NCBI RefSeq assembly: GCF_028283785.1
Contig: NZ_JAPWKB010000020.1
Location: 124,001-188,000 of the forward strand
Direction: 5' to 3'
DNA from: Paraburkholderia sp.
Lineage (GTDB): Bacteria > Pseudomonadota > Gammaproteobacteria > Burkholderiales > Burkholderiaceae
DNA: 64,000 nucleotides
The translations under genes were made by a program, and so were the position numbers. This document shows positions 16,529-26,108 of the stretch, one piece after another (position 1 is the first letter of the stretch; the number at the start of each line of letters is the position of its first letter). The notes under the pieces are model-generated. The model saw only the letters and a program-made list of their open reading frames with translations, was not told where the DNA came from and did no database searches.

Positions 16529-19500
16529 CTAACTGGCCGCCGGCGCGTTACGGTTGCGGCGGTTTTCCCAGCGTACGCGAATCCGGTCCATATACAGATA
16601 GACCACCGGCGTCGTGTACAGCGTCAGCATCTGACTGACGATCAGACCGCCGACGATCGAAATGCCGAGCGGCGCGCGCAGCTCCGCGCCTTCGCCGCGC
16701 CCGAACGCGAGCGGCAACGCGCCGAGCAGGGCGGCGCAGGTCGTCATCATGATCGGGCGGAACCGCAGCAGACACGCCTGGAAAATCGCGTCGCGCGACG
16801 ACAGTCCCTGGCGCGATGCCTCGATCGCGAAATCGACCATCATGATCGCGTTCTTCTTGACGATGCCGATCAGCAGGATCACGCCGATCAGCGCGATGAT
16901 GCTGAACTCGGTCTTGAACAGCAGCAGCGCCAGCAACGCGCCGACGCCCGCCGACGGCAACGTCGAAAGAATTGTCAGCGGATGGATGTAGCTCTCGTAG
17001 AGCATGCCCAGCACGATATAGACCGCCGCCAGCGCGGCGAGAATCAGGATCGGCTGGTCGGACATCGATTGCTGGAACGCCTGGGCGGTGCCCTGGAAGC
17101 TGCCGTGAATCGTGCCCGGCACGCCGAGCTCCGCCATCGTGTCGTAGATCGCCTGGGTGGCGTCGGACAACGACGTGCCCGGTGGCAGATTGAACGAGAT
17201 GGTGGATGCGACGAACTGGCTCTGGTGATTCACCGACAACGGCGTCGTGCCCGGCCCGAAGGTCGCGATGGCCGACAGCGGCACCATGGTTTCCTTCGAC
17301 GTGGAGACCGCCGAACCCGACGACGCGCTCGATTTGCCGCTTGCCGCAATCGAGTTGGTGGCCTGGTTGCGCGCGGAATCCGCCGCGATGGTCGCGGCGC
17401 TGGTCGTGGTGGTGCCCGCGGTCCCACCCGTCGATGCGCTGGTGGACGCGTTAGTGGTCGTACCCGACGACACCGTGCCGGCCGGCGCGTTGGTGGTTTG
17501 CGCGCCGCTCGCCGTGCCGCCCGACGTGCTGATCCAGATCTGGTTCAGCATCTCCGGGCTTTGCCAGTATTTCGGCGCGACTTCCATCACCACGTGATAC
17601 TGGTTCAGCGGGTTGTAGATCGTCGATACCTGACGCTGGCCGAACGCGTCGTACAGCGTGTTGTCGATCTGCGACGGCGTGATCTTCAGCCGCGCGGCCG
17701 TTTCGCGGTCGATCGTCACCATCGCTTCGAGACCGCCTTGCTGCTGGTCGGAGTTGACGTCGGCGAGTTCGGGGCGCTTCATCAGCGCGTCGGTGAGCAG
17801 CGGTCCCCACTTGTAGAGATCGGCGGCGGAATCGGCGAGCAGCGTGAACTGGTATTGCGCGTTCGATTGCCGGCCGCCGACGCGAATGTCCTGCACCGCT
17901 TGCAGGAACGTGCGCGCGCCCGCGACGTCGCCGAGCGGCGCGCGCAGTTGCTGGATCACCTGGTCGGCGGTGGCGCGCCGTTCGGCTTTCGACTTCAGCG
18001 ACACGAACATAAAGCCCGAATTGGTCTGCCGGCCGCCGGTGAAACCCACCACGCTATCGACGTTCGGATTCTTGCCGACGATCGACATCATGTCGCTGAA
18101 CTTGCCCTTCATACCCTGGAACGACGTGCTCTGGTCGGCCTGGATGCCGCCGACCAGCCGCCCGGTGTCCTGCTGCGGGAAAAAGCCTTTGGGCACGATG
18201 ATGTAGAGCCAGACGTTCACGCCGATGGTCGCGATCAGGATGGTCAGGATCAGCCGCGGATGCAGCAGCGACCAGCTGAGCGTGTGTTCGTAGCCGCGCT
18301 GCATGCGTGCGAAACCGCTTTCGAGCCAGCGGCCGAAGCGGCCTTCTTCCTTTTTCTGGTGATGCGGACGCAGCAGCCGCGAACACATCATCGGCGTGAG
18401 CGTCAGCGATACCAGCAACGACACGCCGATCGCGAGCGACAGCGTGAGCGCGAATTCGCGAAACAGCCGCCCGACGATGCCGCCCATCAGCAGAATGGGC
18501 AGGAACACCGCGACCAGCGACAGGCTGATCGACAGCACGGTGAAGCCGACTTCGCGCGCGCCGATAAACGCCGCTTTCATCGGCGTGACGCCGTTTTCGA
18601 TATGCCGCGAGATGTTTTCGAGCACCACGATCGCATCGTCGACGACGAAGCCGGTCGCGATGGTCAACGCCATCAGCGACAGGTTGTCGATCGAAAAACC
18701 GAGCAGGTACATGGTCGCGAACGTGCCGATGATCGAGATCGGCACGGCGACGCTCGGGATCAGCGTGGCGCGCCAGTTGCGCAGGAACAGGAACACCACC
18801 ATCACGACCAGCCCGACCGCGATCATCAGCGTGTGTTCGGTGTCTTTCAGCGACGCGCGGATCGTCATCGAGCGGTCGGCGGTCGGCGTGACTTCGACGT
18901 CGCCGGGCAACGAGGCTTTCAGTTGCGGCAGCATCTCCTTCACGCGGTCGATGGTCTCGATGATGTTCGCGCCCGGCTGTCGGTAGAGGATCACCAGTAC
19001 CGCGCGCTGGCCGTTGAACATCCCGGCGTTGCGCAGATCTTCGACGGAATCGACCACTTCCGACACGTCCGACAGCTTGACGGCCGAGCCGTTGCGATAC
19101 GCGATCACCAGATCGCGGTATTGCGACGCCTTGCTCGCCTGGTCGTTGGTGTAGATCTGCACGCGGTTCGGACCGAACTCGATCGAGCCTTTCGGGCTGT
19201 TCGCGTTTGCCGCGGCCAGCGCCGCGCGCACGTCTTCGAGACCGATGCCGTAGTGAAACAGCGCCTGAGGCTCCAGCTCGACCCGCACCGCCGGATTCGC
19301 CGAACCGCTGACGTCCACTTCGCCGACGCCGTCCACCTGCGACAACGACTGCTGCAGCACCGTGGCCGCCGAGTCGTACAACTGGCCAGCGGGCAAGGTT
19401 TTGGAAGTCAGCGCGAGAATGAGGATCGGCGCGTCGGCGGGGTTGACCTTGTGATAGGTCGGGTTGCTGCGCAGGCTGGCCGGCAGATCGGCGCGCGCTG

Positions 19501-19840
19501 CGTTGATGGCCGCCTGCACGTCGCGCGCGGCGCCGTCGATATCGCGGTTCAGGCCGAATTGCAGCGTGATCCGCGCCGAGCCGACCGAACTGCTCGACGT
19601 CATTTCGGTGACGTCGGCGATCGAGCCCAGATGCCGTTCGAGCGGACTGGCGACGCTGGTAGCGACTGTGTTCGGACTCGCGCCCGGTAACGACGCCTGC
19701 ACCGAAATGGTCGGGAAATCCACTTGCGGCAGCGGCGCGACCGGCAGCTTCGTGAACGCGAAAATCCCCGCCAGCGCGATACCGATCGCCAGCAACGTCG
19801 TGGCGACCGGGCGCGAGATAAACGGACGCGACAGGTTCAT
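16529..19840 (-). CDS. mdtC: RND multidrug efflux pump inner-membrane subunit (MdtC-like) with long linker insert
   Basis: This HAE1-family proton/drug antiporter has 1103 residues. The N-terminus MNLSRPFISRPVATTLLA, the first-helix pattern and the charged pair in TGFVVDDAIVVLEN (TM4) are typical; the C-terminal FRPIMMTTCAALLGALPLAF motif is present. It starts 3 bp after the mdtB stop, so the two are translated together as an MdtB/MdtC heterotrimer pair. Unlike MdtC of E. coli (about 1025 residues), it carries some 80 extra Ser/Thr/Ala/Gly residues at about 768-848, just before MVPLSAIATF in the periplasmic portion. The corresponding linker of the neighbouring MdtB has only about ten residues. 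The final gene of the operon is followed by a terminator. Confidence 0.92.
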   Translation of the reverse strand: MNLSRPFISRPVATTLLAIGIALAGIFAFTKLPVAPLPQVDFPTISVQASLPGASPNTVATSVASPLERHLGSIADVTEMTSSSSVGSARITLQFGLNRDIDGAARDVQAAINAARADLPASLRSNPTYHKVNPADAPILILALTSKTLPAGQLYDSAATVLQQSLSQVDGVGEVDVSGSANPAVRVELEPQALFHYGIGLEDVRAALAAANANSPKGSIEFGPNRVQIYTNDQASKASQYRDLVIAYRNGSAVKLSDVSEVVDSVEDLRNAGMFNGQRAVLVILYRQPGANIIETIDRVKEMLPQLKASLPGDVEVTPTADRSMTIRASLKDTEHTLMIAVGLVVMVVFLFLRNWRATLIPSVAVPISIIGTFATMYLLGFSIDNLSLMALTIATGFVVDDAIVVLENISRHIENGVTPMKAAFIGAREVGFTVLSISLSLVAVFLPILLMGGIVGRLFREFALTLSLAIGVSLLVSLTLTPMMCSRLLRPHHQKKEEGRFGRWLESGFARMQRGYEHTLSWSLLHPRLILTILIATIGVNVWLYIIVPKGFFPQQDTGRLVGGIQADQSTSFQGMKGKFSDMMSIVGKNPNVDSVVGFTGGRQTNSGFMFVSLKSKAERRATADQVIQQLRAPLGDVAGARTFLQAVQDIRVGGRQSNAQYQFTLLADSAADLYKWGPLLTDALMKRPELADVNSDQQQGGLEAMVTIDRETAARLKITPSQIDNTLYDAFGQRQVSTIYNPLNQYHVVMEVAPKYWQSPEMLNQIWISTSGGTASGAQTTNAPAGTVSSGTTTNASTSASTGGTAGTTTTSAATIAADSARNQATNSIAASGKSSASSGSAVSTSKETMVPLSAIATFGPGTTPLSVNHQSQFVASTISFNLPPGTSLSDATQAIYDTMAELGVPGTIHGSFQGTAQAFQQSMSDQPILILAALAAVYIVLGMLYESYIHPLTILSTLPSAGVGALLALLLFKTEFSIIALIGVILLIGIVKKNAIMMVDFAIEASRQGLSSRDAIFQACLLRFRPIMMTTCAALLGALPLAFGRGEGAELRAPLGISIVGGLIVSQMLTLYTTPVVYLYMDRIRVRWENRRNRNAPAAS

Positions 19841-19843
19841 CGC

Positions 19844-22800
19844 TCAGCCCTCGGCGTCGGTGGACGGCGTGGGATCGTCGCGATGGAAGCGCGCCCGCGC
19901 ACGCCGCGCGAGACTGTCGAAGCCGAGATAGATCACCGGCGTCGTGAACAGCGTCAACAACTGGCTGACGATCAGGCCGCCCGCAATCGCGATACCGAGC
20001 GGATGACGCAATTCGGAACCCGCGCCGGTGCCGAGCATCAGCGGCAGCGCGCCGAGCAGCGCCGCGAGCGTGGTCATCAGGATCGGGCGGAAGCGCAGCA
20101 GACACGCCTGATAGATTGCTTCGCGCGGCGGCTTGCCTTGCTCGCGTTCGGCTTCGAGCGCGAAGTCGATCATCATGATGGCGTTCTTCTTCACGATGCC
20201 GATCAGCAGCACGATGCCGATAATGCCGATGATGTCCAGGTCGTGGCCGGTGATCAGCAGCGCCAGCAACGCGCCGACGCCCGCCGACGGCAGCGTGGAC
20301 AGAATCGTGATCGGGTGGATGAAGCTCTCGTACAACACGCCGAGCACGATATACATCGTCACGATGGCCGCGAGAATCAGGAACAGTTCGTTCGACAGCG
20401 ACGCCTGGAACGCGAGTGCCGCGCCCTGGAAGCGGGTCTGGAACGACGCCGGCAAACCGATGTCTTTTTCCGCCGCGTCGATCGCCTTGACGGCCGCGCC
20501 GAGCGACGCGCCGGGCGCGAGATTGAACGACACCGTGGTGGCTGGGAACTGGCTCAAGTGCGTGACCAGCAACGGCGACGGCTGTTCATGGAAGCTCGCG
20601 ATCGCCGACAGCGGCACCTGTCCGCCGCTCGATGTGGACGACGGCAGATAGATCGCGTTCAGCGACTCGGTGTAGTGCTGGACGGACGGTTGCGCTTCGA
20701 GAATCACGCGGTACTGGTTGGATTGCGTGAAGATGGTCGAGATGATGCGCTGGCCGAACGCGTCGTACAGCGCGTTGTCTACCGTGGCCGGCGTGATGCC
20801 GTAACGCGACGCGGTCGCGCGGTCGATCTGCACGTAGACGGACTGGCCGTTCTGCTGGAGGTCGGTGGCGACGTCGGCGAGTTCGGGCGCCTGTTTGAGG
20901 CGCTCGACCAGCTTGGGCACCCACGCGGCGAACTCCGTGATGTTCGGATCGGTCAGCATGAACTGATACTGCGTCGGGCTGACCGTGGAGTCGATCGTCA
21001 GATCCTGCACCGGCTGCATGTACAGCGTCGCGCCGGGAATATGCGCGACGTCCTGCTGCAACTGGCGGATGATCTCGCTCGCGGTGTGGTCGCGGTCGTC
21101 GCGCGGTTTCAGGTTGATCAGCATCCGGCCGCTGTTCAGCGTGATATTGCTGCCGTCCACGCCGATAAACGACGTCAGGCTCTCGACATCCGGGTTCTTC
21201 AGGATCTGCGCGGCAAGCGCCTGCTGACGTTCCGCCATCGACGCATACGACACCGATTGCGGTGCCTGCGTAATGGCCTGGATCACGCCGGTGTCCTGCA
21301 CCGGGAAGAAGCCCTTCGGAATAAAGATATAGAGCAGCGCGGTGAACACGATGGTCAGCAATGCGACGAACAGCGTCGAGCGCTGGCGGTCGAGCACCCA
21401 GGTTAGCGCGACCGCGTAACGGCCGATGACATAGTCGATAAACGCGTGCGCTTTCGCTTCGAAGCGGTGGCTTTCGTGCGGCGGCGTGTGGCGCAGCAGT
21501 TTCGCGCAGAGCATCGGCACGAGCGTGAGCGACACGACGGCGGAAATCACGATGGTCACCGCGAGCGTGATCGCGAACTCGTGGAACAACCGTCCGACCA
21601 CGTCGCCCATGAACAGCAGCGGAATCAGCACCGCGATCAGCGACACCGTCAGCGAGATGATGGTGAAGCCGATCTGCTTCGAGCCTTTCAGCGCGGCCTG
21701 AAGCGGCGGTTCGCCTTCCTCGACGTAACGCGCGATGTTTTCGATCATCACGATCGCATCGTCGACGACGAAGCCGGTTGCGATGGTCAGCGCCATCAGC
21801 GACAGATTGTCGAGCGAGAAGCCGCACAGGTACATCACCGCGAGCGTGCCGATCAGCGACAGCGGCACGGACAGGCTCGGGATGATGGTCGCGTAGATGT
21901 TCGCGAGAAACAGGTACATCACGAGCACGACCAGCACGACGGACATCAGCAACTCGAACTGCACGTCGCGCACCGATGCGCGGATCGTGGTGGTGCGGTC
22001 GGTGACGACCTGCACGTCGAGCGCGGCCGGCAGCGACTGTTGCAACTGCGGCAGCAGCTTCTTGATGCCTTCCACGACCTGGATCACGTTCGCGCCCGGC
22101 TGGCGCTGCACGTTCAGGATGATGGCCTGGGTGTTGTCCACCCACGCGCCGAGTTTGGTGTTTTCCGCGCCTTGCACGATGGTGGCGACGTCGGTGAGCA
22201 TCACCGGGCGGCCGCTCTTGTAGGCGATCACCGCGCTCTTGTACGCGTCCGCGTCGGTCAGCTGGTCGTTCGCGTTGATCGTGTACGCGCGCGACGGGCC
22301 GTCGAAATTGCCCTTCGGCGTGTTGACGTTGAGGTTCGAGATCGACGTGCGCAGGTCGTCCAGATTCAGGCCGTATGCGGCGAGGGCGCGCGGGTTGGCC
22401 TGAATCCGCACAGCCGGTCGCTGTCCGCCCGACAGACTCACCAGACCGACGCCCGCCACCTGCGAGATTTTCTGCGCGAGACGCGTGTCGGCGAGGTCTT
22501 GCACCTGCGTCAGCGGCAAGGTTTTCGACGTGATCGCGAGCGTGAGGATCGGCGCGTCGGCCGGATTGACCTTGGCGTAGATCGGCGGCGCGGGCAGGTC
22601 GGACGGCAGCAGGTTGCCGGCGGCGTTGATGGCGGCCTGCACTTCCTGCTCGGCGATATCGAGCGGCAGGTCGAGGCTGAACTGCAGCGTGATGATCGAC
22701 GAACCGGCCGAGCTTTGCGACGACATCTGGTTTAGCGACGGCATCTGCCCGAACTGGCGTTCGAGCGGCGCCGTGACCGACGACGTCATCACGTCCGGGC

Positions 22801-22963
22801 TCGCGCCGGGATAGAAGGTCTGAACCTGGATGGTCGGATAATCGACTTCGGGCAGCGCGGAGAGCGGCAAAAAGCGCAGCGCGACAAGCCCGACCAGCAT
22901 GATCGCCGCCATCAGCAACGCAGTGCCGACCGGGCGCAGGATAAAGGCGCGGGATGGATTCAT
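19844..22963 (-). CDS. mdtB: RND multidrug efflux pump inner-membrane subunit (MdtB-like)
   Basis: This is an RND transporter of 1039 residues, the length expected for MdtB. The start is MNPSRAFILRPVGTALLMA at 22963. The proton-relay acidic pair lies in TGFVVDDAIVMIEN, and the C-terminal FRPILMTTLAALLGALPLML block is intact. It is the middle gene of mdtA-mdtB-mdtC, 16 bp after mdtA and 3 bp before mdtC. By family knowledge, MdtB and MdtC together with the adaptor MdtA export bile salts, novobiocin and similar compounds in E. coli; the substrates here are unknown. Confidence 0.93.
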   Translation of the reverse strand: MNPSRAFILRPVGTALLMAAIMLVGLVALRFLPLSALPEVDYPTIQVQTFYPGASPDVMTSSVTAPLERQFGQMPSLNQMSSQSSAGSSIITLQFSLDLPLDIAEQEVQAAINAAGNLLPSDLPAPPIYAKVNPADAPILTLAITSKTLPLTQVQDLADTRLAQKISQVAGVGLVSLSGGQRPAVRIQANPRALAAYGLNLDDLRTSISNLNVNTPKGNFDGPSRAYTINANDQLTDADAYKSAVIAYKSGRPVMLTDVATIVQGAENTKLGAWVDNTQAIILNVQRQPGANVIQVVEGIKKLLPQLQQSLPAALDVQVVTDRTTTIRASVRDVQFELLMSVVLVVLVMYLFLANIYATIIPSLSVPLSLIGTLAVMYLCGFSLDNLSLMALTIATGFVVDDAIVMIENIARYVEEGEPPLQAALKGSKQIGFTIISLTVSLIAVLIPLLFMGDVVGRLFHEFAITLAVTIVISAVVSLTLVPMLCAKLLRHTPPHESHRFEAKAHAFIDYVIGRYAVALTWVLDRQRSTLFVALLTIVFTALLYIFIPKGFFPVQDTGVIQAITQAPQSVSYASMAERQQALAAQILKNPDVESLTSFIGVDGSNITLNSGRMLINLKPRDDRDHTASEIIRQLQQDVAHIPGATLYMQPVQDLTIDSTVSPTQYQFMLTDPNITEFAAWVPKLVERLKQAPELADVATDLQQNGQSVYVQIDRATASRYGITPATVDNALYDAFGQRIISTIFTQSNQYRVILEAQPSVQHYTESLNAIYLPSSTSSGGQVPLSAIASFHEQPSPLLVTHLSQFPATTVSFNLAPGASLGAAVKAIDAAEKDIGLPASFQTRFQGAALAFQASLSNELFLILAAIVTMYIVLGVLYESFIHPITILSTLPSAGVGALLALLITGHDLDIIGIIGIVLLIGIVKKNAIMMIDFALEAEREQGKPPREAIYQACLLRFRPILMTTLAALLGALPLMLGTGAGSELRHPLGIAIAGGLIVSQLLTLFTTPVIYLGFDSLARRARARFHRDDPTPSTDAEG

Positions 22964-22979
22964 GCGGTATCAGTGCGCC

Positions 22980-24440
22980 TTATTGCGAGGCTTGCGCCGG
23001 ATGTCGACGATGTCCATGCGTGCCGGACGCACCCGAAGCGTGGGCCGCCCACGATGCGCCATGTGCACCCGAAGCACCCGAAGCGCCCGAAGCAGCGGAT
23101 GCGCCCGATGCCCCCGACGCTCCTTTTGCGCGATCGGCGGGAATCGTGATCTTCGCGCCTTCCTTCAGCCGGTCGGAACCGTCGATCACGACGCGCTCGC
23201 CGACCTGAAGGCCGGACGCGATGCTGGTGCGCTCGCCGTCCACCGGACCGATCTTCACCGGACGCACCGTCACCGAGTTGTCGTCCTTGACCACGTAGAC
23301 GAACTGACCCATCGAGCCGTTCAGCACCGCGGAAGTCGGCACGATCACGGCGGTGCGGATCGTATCGACCAGCAGGCGCGTATTGACGAACTGATTCGGG
23401 AACAGCAGGTTGTTCCTGTTCTCGAAGGTGGCGCGCAGCTTGACCGTGCCGGTGGTCGTATCGATCTGGTTATCGAAGGTTTCCAGCGAGCCGCCTTCCA
23501 GCGACGTCGTATTGCTGCGGTCATAGGCCGTCACCGATAGCTTTTGACCCGCCTGCACCTGCTTCAGGATTTGCGGGAGGTTGTCTTCGGAGGTCGTGAA
23601 GATCACGCTGATAGGTTGCAATTGCGTAATCACCACGAGGCCGTTGGTCAGGCTGGACGTCACGTAGTTGCCCGGATCGACCTGCCGCAAACCGACCCGG
23701 CCCGTCACCGGCGCGGTGATCCGCGCGTAGACGAGGTCGAGCTTGTAGGTGTCGATATTGGCCTGATCCGACTTGACCGTGCCTTCGTACTGCTTGACCA
23801 GCGAGGACTGGGTATCGACCTGCTGGCTCGCGATCGAGTCTTGCGACAGCAGCGTCTGATAGCGCTTCAGGTCGAGGCGCGCGGTCTGCAGCAACGCCTG
23901 ATCGCGCGCGAGCGTGCCTTGCGCGTTCGCGAGCGAGATCTGATACGGCCTTGGGTCGACCTGGGCGAGCACGTCACCCTTTTTGACCATCTGGCCTTCC
24001 TTGAAATAGACGTCTTGCAGCACGCCGCTCAACTGGCTCTGGACGGTCACGCTGGCAAGCGGGGTGACCGTGCCGAGCGCGGTCAGCACGACCGGCATTT
24101 CACCTTGCGATGCGGTTGCGACGTGAACCGGTTGCGGCTGGTTGGCGAATCCGCCGGGAGCGCCGCCGCGGCGACCGTGGCCGGCTGCGCCGCTTGCGCC
24201 GTTCGCGGCGTTGGCGCCCGTCGACGCGCCGCCCCACGGATGCCAGCGCCACAACACGATGCCGGCCACGATCAGCACGACGACGACCGCGACGACGGTG
24301 CGGGTGCGGCGTTTCTTGCGTTCTGCGACCGGATGGCCGGGGCCGCCGGTCAAGGCGGAGGCGGGTTCACGGGCGGTCTCACGGCCAGGAGCGGGAGCGG
24401 GCGAGGGGGTTTTATCCGAATGCTTTTGTTTTTCGTCCAT
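22980..24440 (-). CDS. mdtA: RND efflux periplasmic adaptor (MdtA-like)
   Basis: This membrane-fusion protein bridges the RND pump and an outer-membrane channel. The start is the ATG at 24440 (MDEKQKHSDK); the frame remains open to 24656, but that part reads as non-coding. The 486-residue product has a cytoplasmic N-tail and an anchoring helix at about 48-65. It then has a Gly/Ala linker, the barrel-sandwich domain (TVQSQLSGVLQDVYFKEGQMV), the alpha-hairpin and the RITAPVTGRVGLRQVDPGNYV segment. The C-terminus has an unusual tail of repeated Gly-Ala-Ser units rich in Ala and His. It leads the mdtABC operon; no regulator of the BaeSR type or outer-membrane factor gene is adjacent. Confidence 0.92.
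   Translation of the reverse strand: MDEKQKHSDKTPSPAPAPGRETAREPASALTGGPGHPVAERKKRRTRTVVAVVVVLIVAGIVLWRWHPWGGASTGANAANGASGAAGHGRRGGAPGGFANQPQPVHVATASQGEMPVVLTALGTVTPLASVTVQSQLSGVLQDVYFKEGQMVKKGDVLAQVDPRPYQISLANAQGTLARDQALLQTARLDLKRYQTLLSQDSIASQQVDTQSSLVKQYEGTVKSDQANIDTYKLDLVYARITAPVTGRVGLRQVDPGNYVTSSLTNGLVVITQLQPISVIFTTSEDNLPQILKQVQAGQKLSVTAYDRSNTTSLEGGSLETFDNQIDTTTGTVKLRATFENRNNLLFPNQFVNTRLLVDTIRTAVIVPTSAVLNGSMGQFVYVVKDDNSVTVRPVKIGPVDGERTSIASGLQVGERVVIDGSDRLKEGAKITIPADRAKGASGASGASAASGASGASGAHGASWAAHASGASGTHGHRRHPAQASQ
23030..23124 (-). repeat. Short tandem repeats coding the Gly-Ala-Ser tail of MdtA
   Basis: Near-exact 9-bp units (plus-strand ACCCGAAGC and variants such as GCCCGAAGC, GCCCGATGC) recur and encode Gly-Ala-Ser-(Gly-Ala-Ser) runs at the MdtA C-terminus. 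Unit degeneracy suggests an older array; copy number could vary between strains without shifting the frame, because units are multiples of three. Confidence 0.7.
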
Positions 24441-24851
24441 CGGTTCGGTCAGGTGGCTGGCGTGAAGTTGAGCAAGACGTGCAACGCGTGCGGACGGCCG
24501 GACGATGCGGCATGGAAAACCGTATGGCGCTCCCCAGGCATGGCATCGGCGGGCGGCCGCGTTGTCGGCTTCGACAGCGGCTGCTGCGCGCGCGTTCAGC
24601 GATCGTACGCGAAGTGCGGGGCAACAAGGTGAAGGCACGGCGAGCTTGCAGCGCACGGCGGCCGATGCAGCGTTCGCATGCCGGACGGTCCTGTCGCGCC
24701 GTGGACCGGAGCGTGCGCCGCGGGCCGTCGCGCGGAAAGCATGATGTTATGTCTTGCGTTTCATTACCGTCCAGCGCTGTATTTTTCGATTGATTACGAA
24801 AGTTACAAGCTGGACAGATCGCGCTGCATCCAGTGGGTGGGTTCGTGCGTA

Positions 24852-25688
24852 TTAGTTATCGAGACGCCGTTGCGGCGTTCCACCGATTTCCTGGACGATT
24901 TTTTCAATGCATTCGAGCAGGGCGGGCGCGGCCCGAGAAATAAGCCAGTCGCGTGGGCATTGGTACGCCGAGCCCCCGCAGTTGACCGCATACCGTTCGC
25001 CGGATGGACCGACGAAGCCGGCGGCGATCGCGTTCAGTCCGCCGTGCCATTCGCCGGTGGCGATCGCAAAGCCTTGTGCGGCGGTTTCGTGCAGCGCGCT
25101 TTCCAGCCGGTTGCTGACGAGACCCCATTCGTCGCCTTCGGCGGCTTGCAGGCCGATCAGCAGACTTTCGCGATCCGATTCCGACAACGCCGCCAGATAT
25201 GCGCGGCCGACCGCGGTGCGGCTCAGGTCCATCCTCGATCCGACTTCCAGCCGCGACACCAGCACGGCGGAACGCGGACGGATCGCGTCGATCACGACCA
25301 TATCGAGCCGGTCGCGCACCGCCAGATGCACCGACAGCGCGGTCCGCTCGGCGAGTTCGATCAGGAACGGCCGCGAGCGCGCGCGGATGTCGAAGTTGCG
25401 CAAAAAGCCGTTGCTCAGTTCCAGCACCGACGAAGTCAGCACGAAACGTTCGCTGTCGGGCAGCCGGAACAGGAAGCCGGCGCTGACCAGCGTGGCCGTG
25501 ATCCGCGATAGGGTGGGTTTAGGAATGCCGGTGAGTTCGGTCAGTTCGCGATTGCTGAGCGGAGAGTCGGCAGCGGCGACGGCACGCAACACGGTCAGCC
25601 CGCGAGCAAGTGCGGTGACTTCGTCGCCGGAGCCGTCTTTGTCTTTCACGGACTCGGCGCTGCGGAAAGACCTCGGAGTCTGGGTCAT
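24852..25688 (-). CDS. IclR-family transcriptional regulator
   Basis: The product of about 278 residues has an N-terminal winged helix-turn-helix (LARGLTVLRAVAAADSPLSNRELTELTGIPKPTLSRITATL) and the IclR effector domain (LSVHLAVRDRLDMVVIDAIRP; GRAYLAALSESDRESLL; AIAAGFVGPSGERYAVNCGG). The start at 25688 (MTQTPRSF) is preferred; a TTG at 25721 in frame is possible. Neither has a clear ribosome site. IclR proteins sense small metabolites and usually regulate an adjacent catabolic operon. Here the divergent side has only a non-coding region with an RNA candidate, so its target is not obvious. The upstream TnGAA-N6-TTCnA dyad at 25884 could be its operator. Confidence 0.88.
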   Translation of the reverse strand: MTQTPRSFRSAESVKDKDGSGDEVTALARGLTVLRAVAAADSPLSNRELTELTGIPKPTLSRITATLVSAGFLFRLPDSERFVLTSSVLELSNGFLRNFDIRARSRPFLIELAERTALSVHLAVRDRLDMVVIDAIRPRSAVLVSRLEVGSRMDLSRTAVGRAYLAALSESDRESLLIGLQAAEGDEWGLVSNRLESALHETAAQGFAIATGEWHGGLNAIAAGFVGPSGERYAVNCGGSAYQCPRDWLISRAAPALLECIEKIVQEIGGTPQRRLDN

Positions 25689-25883
25689 ATTTTTTTGAAA
25701 CTTTATTTCAGATTTGTACAAAGTTGCCGAATAGAGCGGCGAGTCTTATGCAACGCTTAAGTGCCCTTCAGAGTGCGGTCCCGGCCCCTTTTCCTACGAC
25801 AATTCATTGTAGTGGAAGGGGGTTGCGAATCGAGTGTTTTCTCATTAAGTTTTGCTTGACTTAGTCAGCATAACCATAAAAAA

Positions 25884-25899
25884 TGGAACCATATTTCGA
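25884..25899. promoter_or_regulatory. Candidate IclR-type operator dyad
   Basis: TGGAACCATATTTCGA has the imperfect dyad TnGAA-N6-TTCnA. It lies 196 bp upstream of the IclR start and next to the promoter-like TTGACT of the RNA candidate, so it could coordinate both. Assignment rests only on symmetry and position. Confidence 0.3.
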
Positions 25900-26072
25900 A
25901 AGTACGCAAGCGGTTCACTTGTGACGCCAGTTGGACGAAGCCCTTCATCAAGCCCGCAGTCAAGCCAAAGCGCTGTTGCGGCGGGGCATTCAGACCACCG
26001 GCATCGCGCGCAGCGGCCCCTGGGGCCATGAGCAGCACGCCAGCCGCCCGTCCTTCGAATCCCGTCTCTCAG

Positions 26073-26103
26073 GTTCTAGCACGGCCCTCGGAATGGCTAG
26101 AAC
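26073..26103 (+). other. GTTCTAGC/GCTAGAAC hairpin
   Basis: A perfect 8-bp inverted repeat with a 15-nt loop immediately precedes the terminator of the RNA candidate and could stack on it. It has no T-tract of its own. Confidence 0.6.
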
Positions 26104-26108
26104 TTTTC

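Noticed and set aside
16982..19690. A 902-residue open frame on the plus strand opposite mdtC
   Set aside because: It is antisense to an unmistakable RND pump; the product is Arg/His/Asp-rich with no motif. Long shadow frames are expected opposite GC-rich genes.
19724..21406. A 560-residue plus-strand frame opposite mdtB
   Set aside because: Shadow of mdtB with His/Arg/Gln-rich translation and no domain.
24441..24656. N-terminal extension of MdtA
   Set aside because: The extra 72 residues are Arg/Ala/Cys-rich and precede the typical short cytoplasmic tail and membrane anchor that begin at 24440.
26041..26075. TTCGAATCCCG in the RNA candidate, resembling a tRNA T-arm
   Set aside because: The flanking bases do not form the 5-bp T stem, and no acceptor, D or anticodon arms are present.
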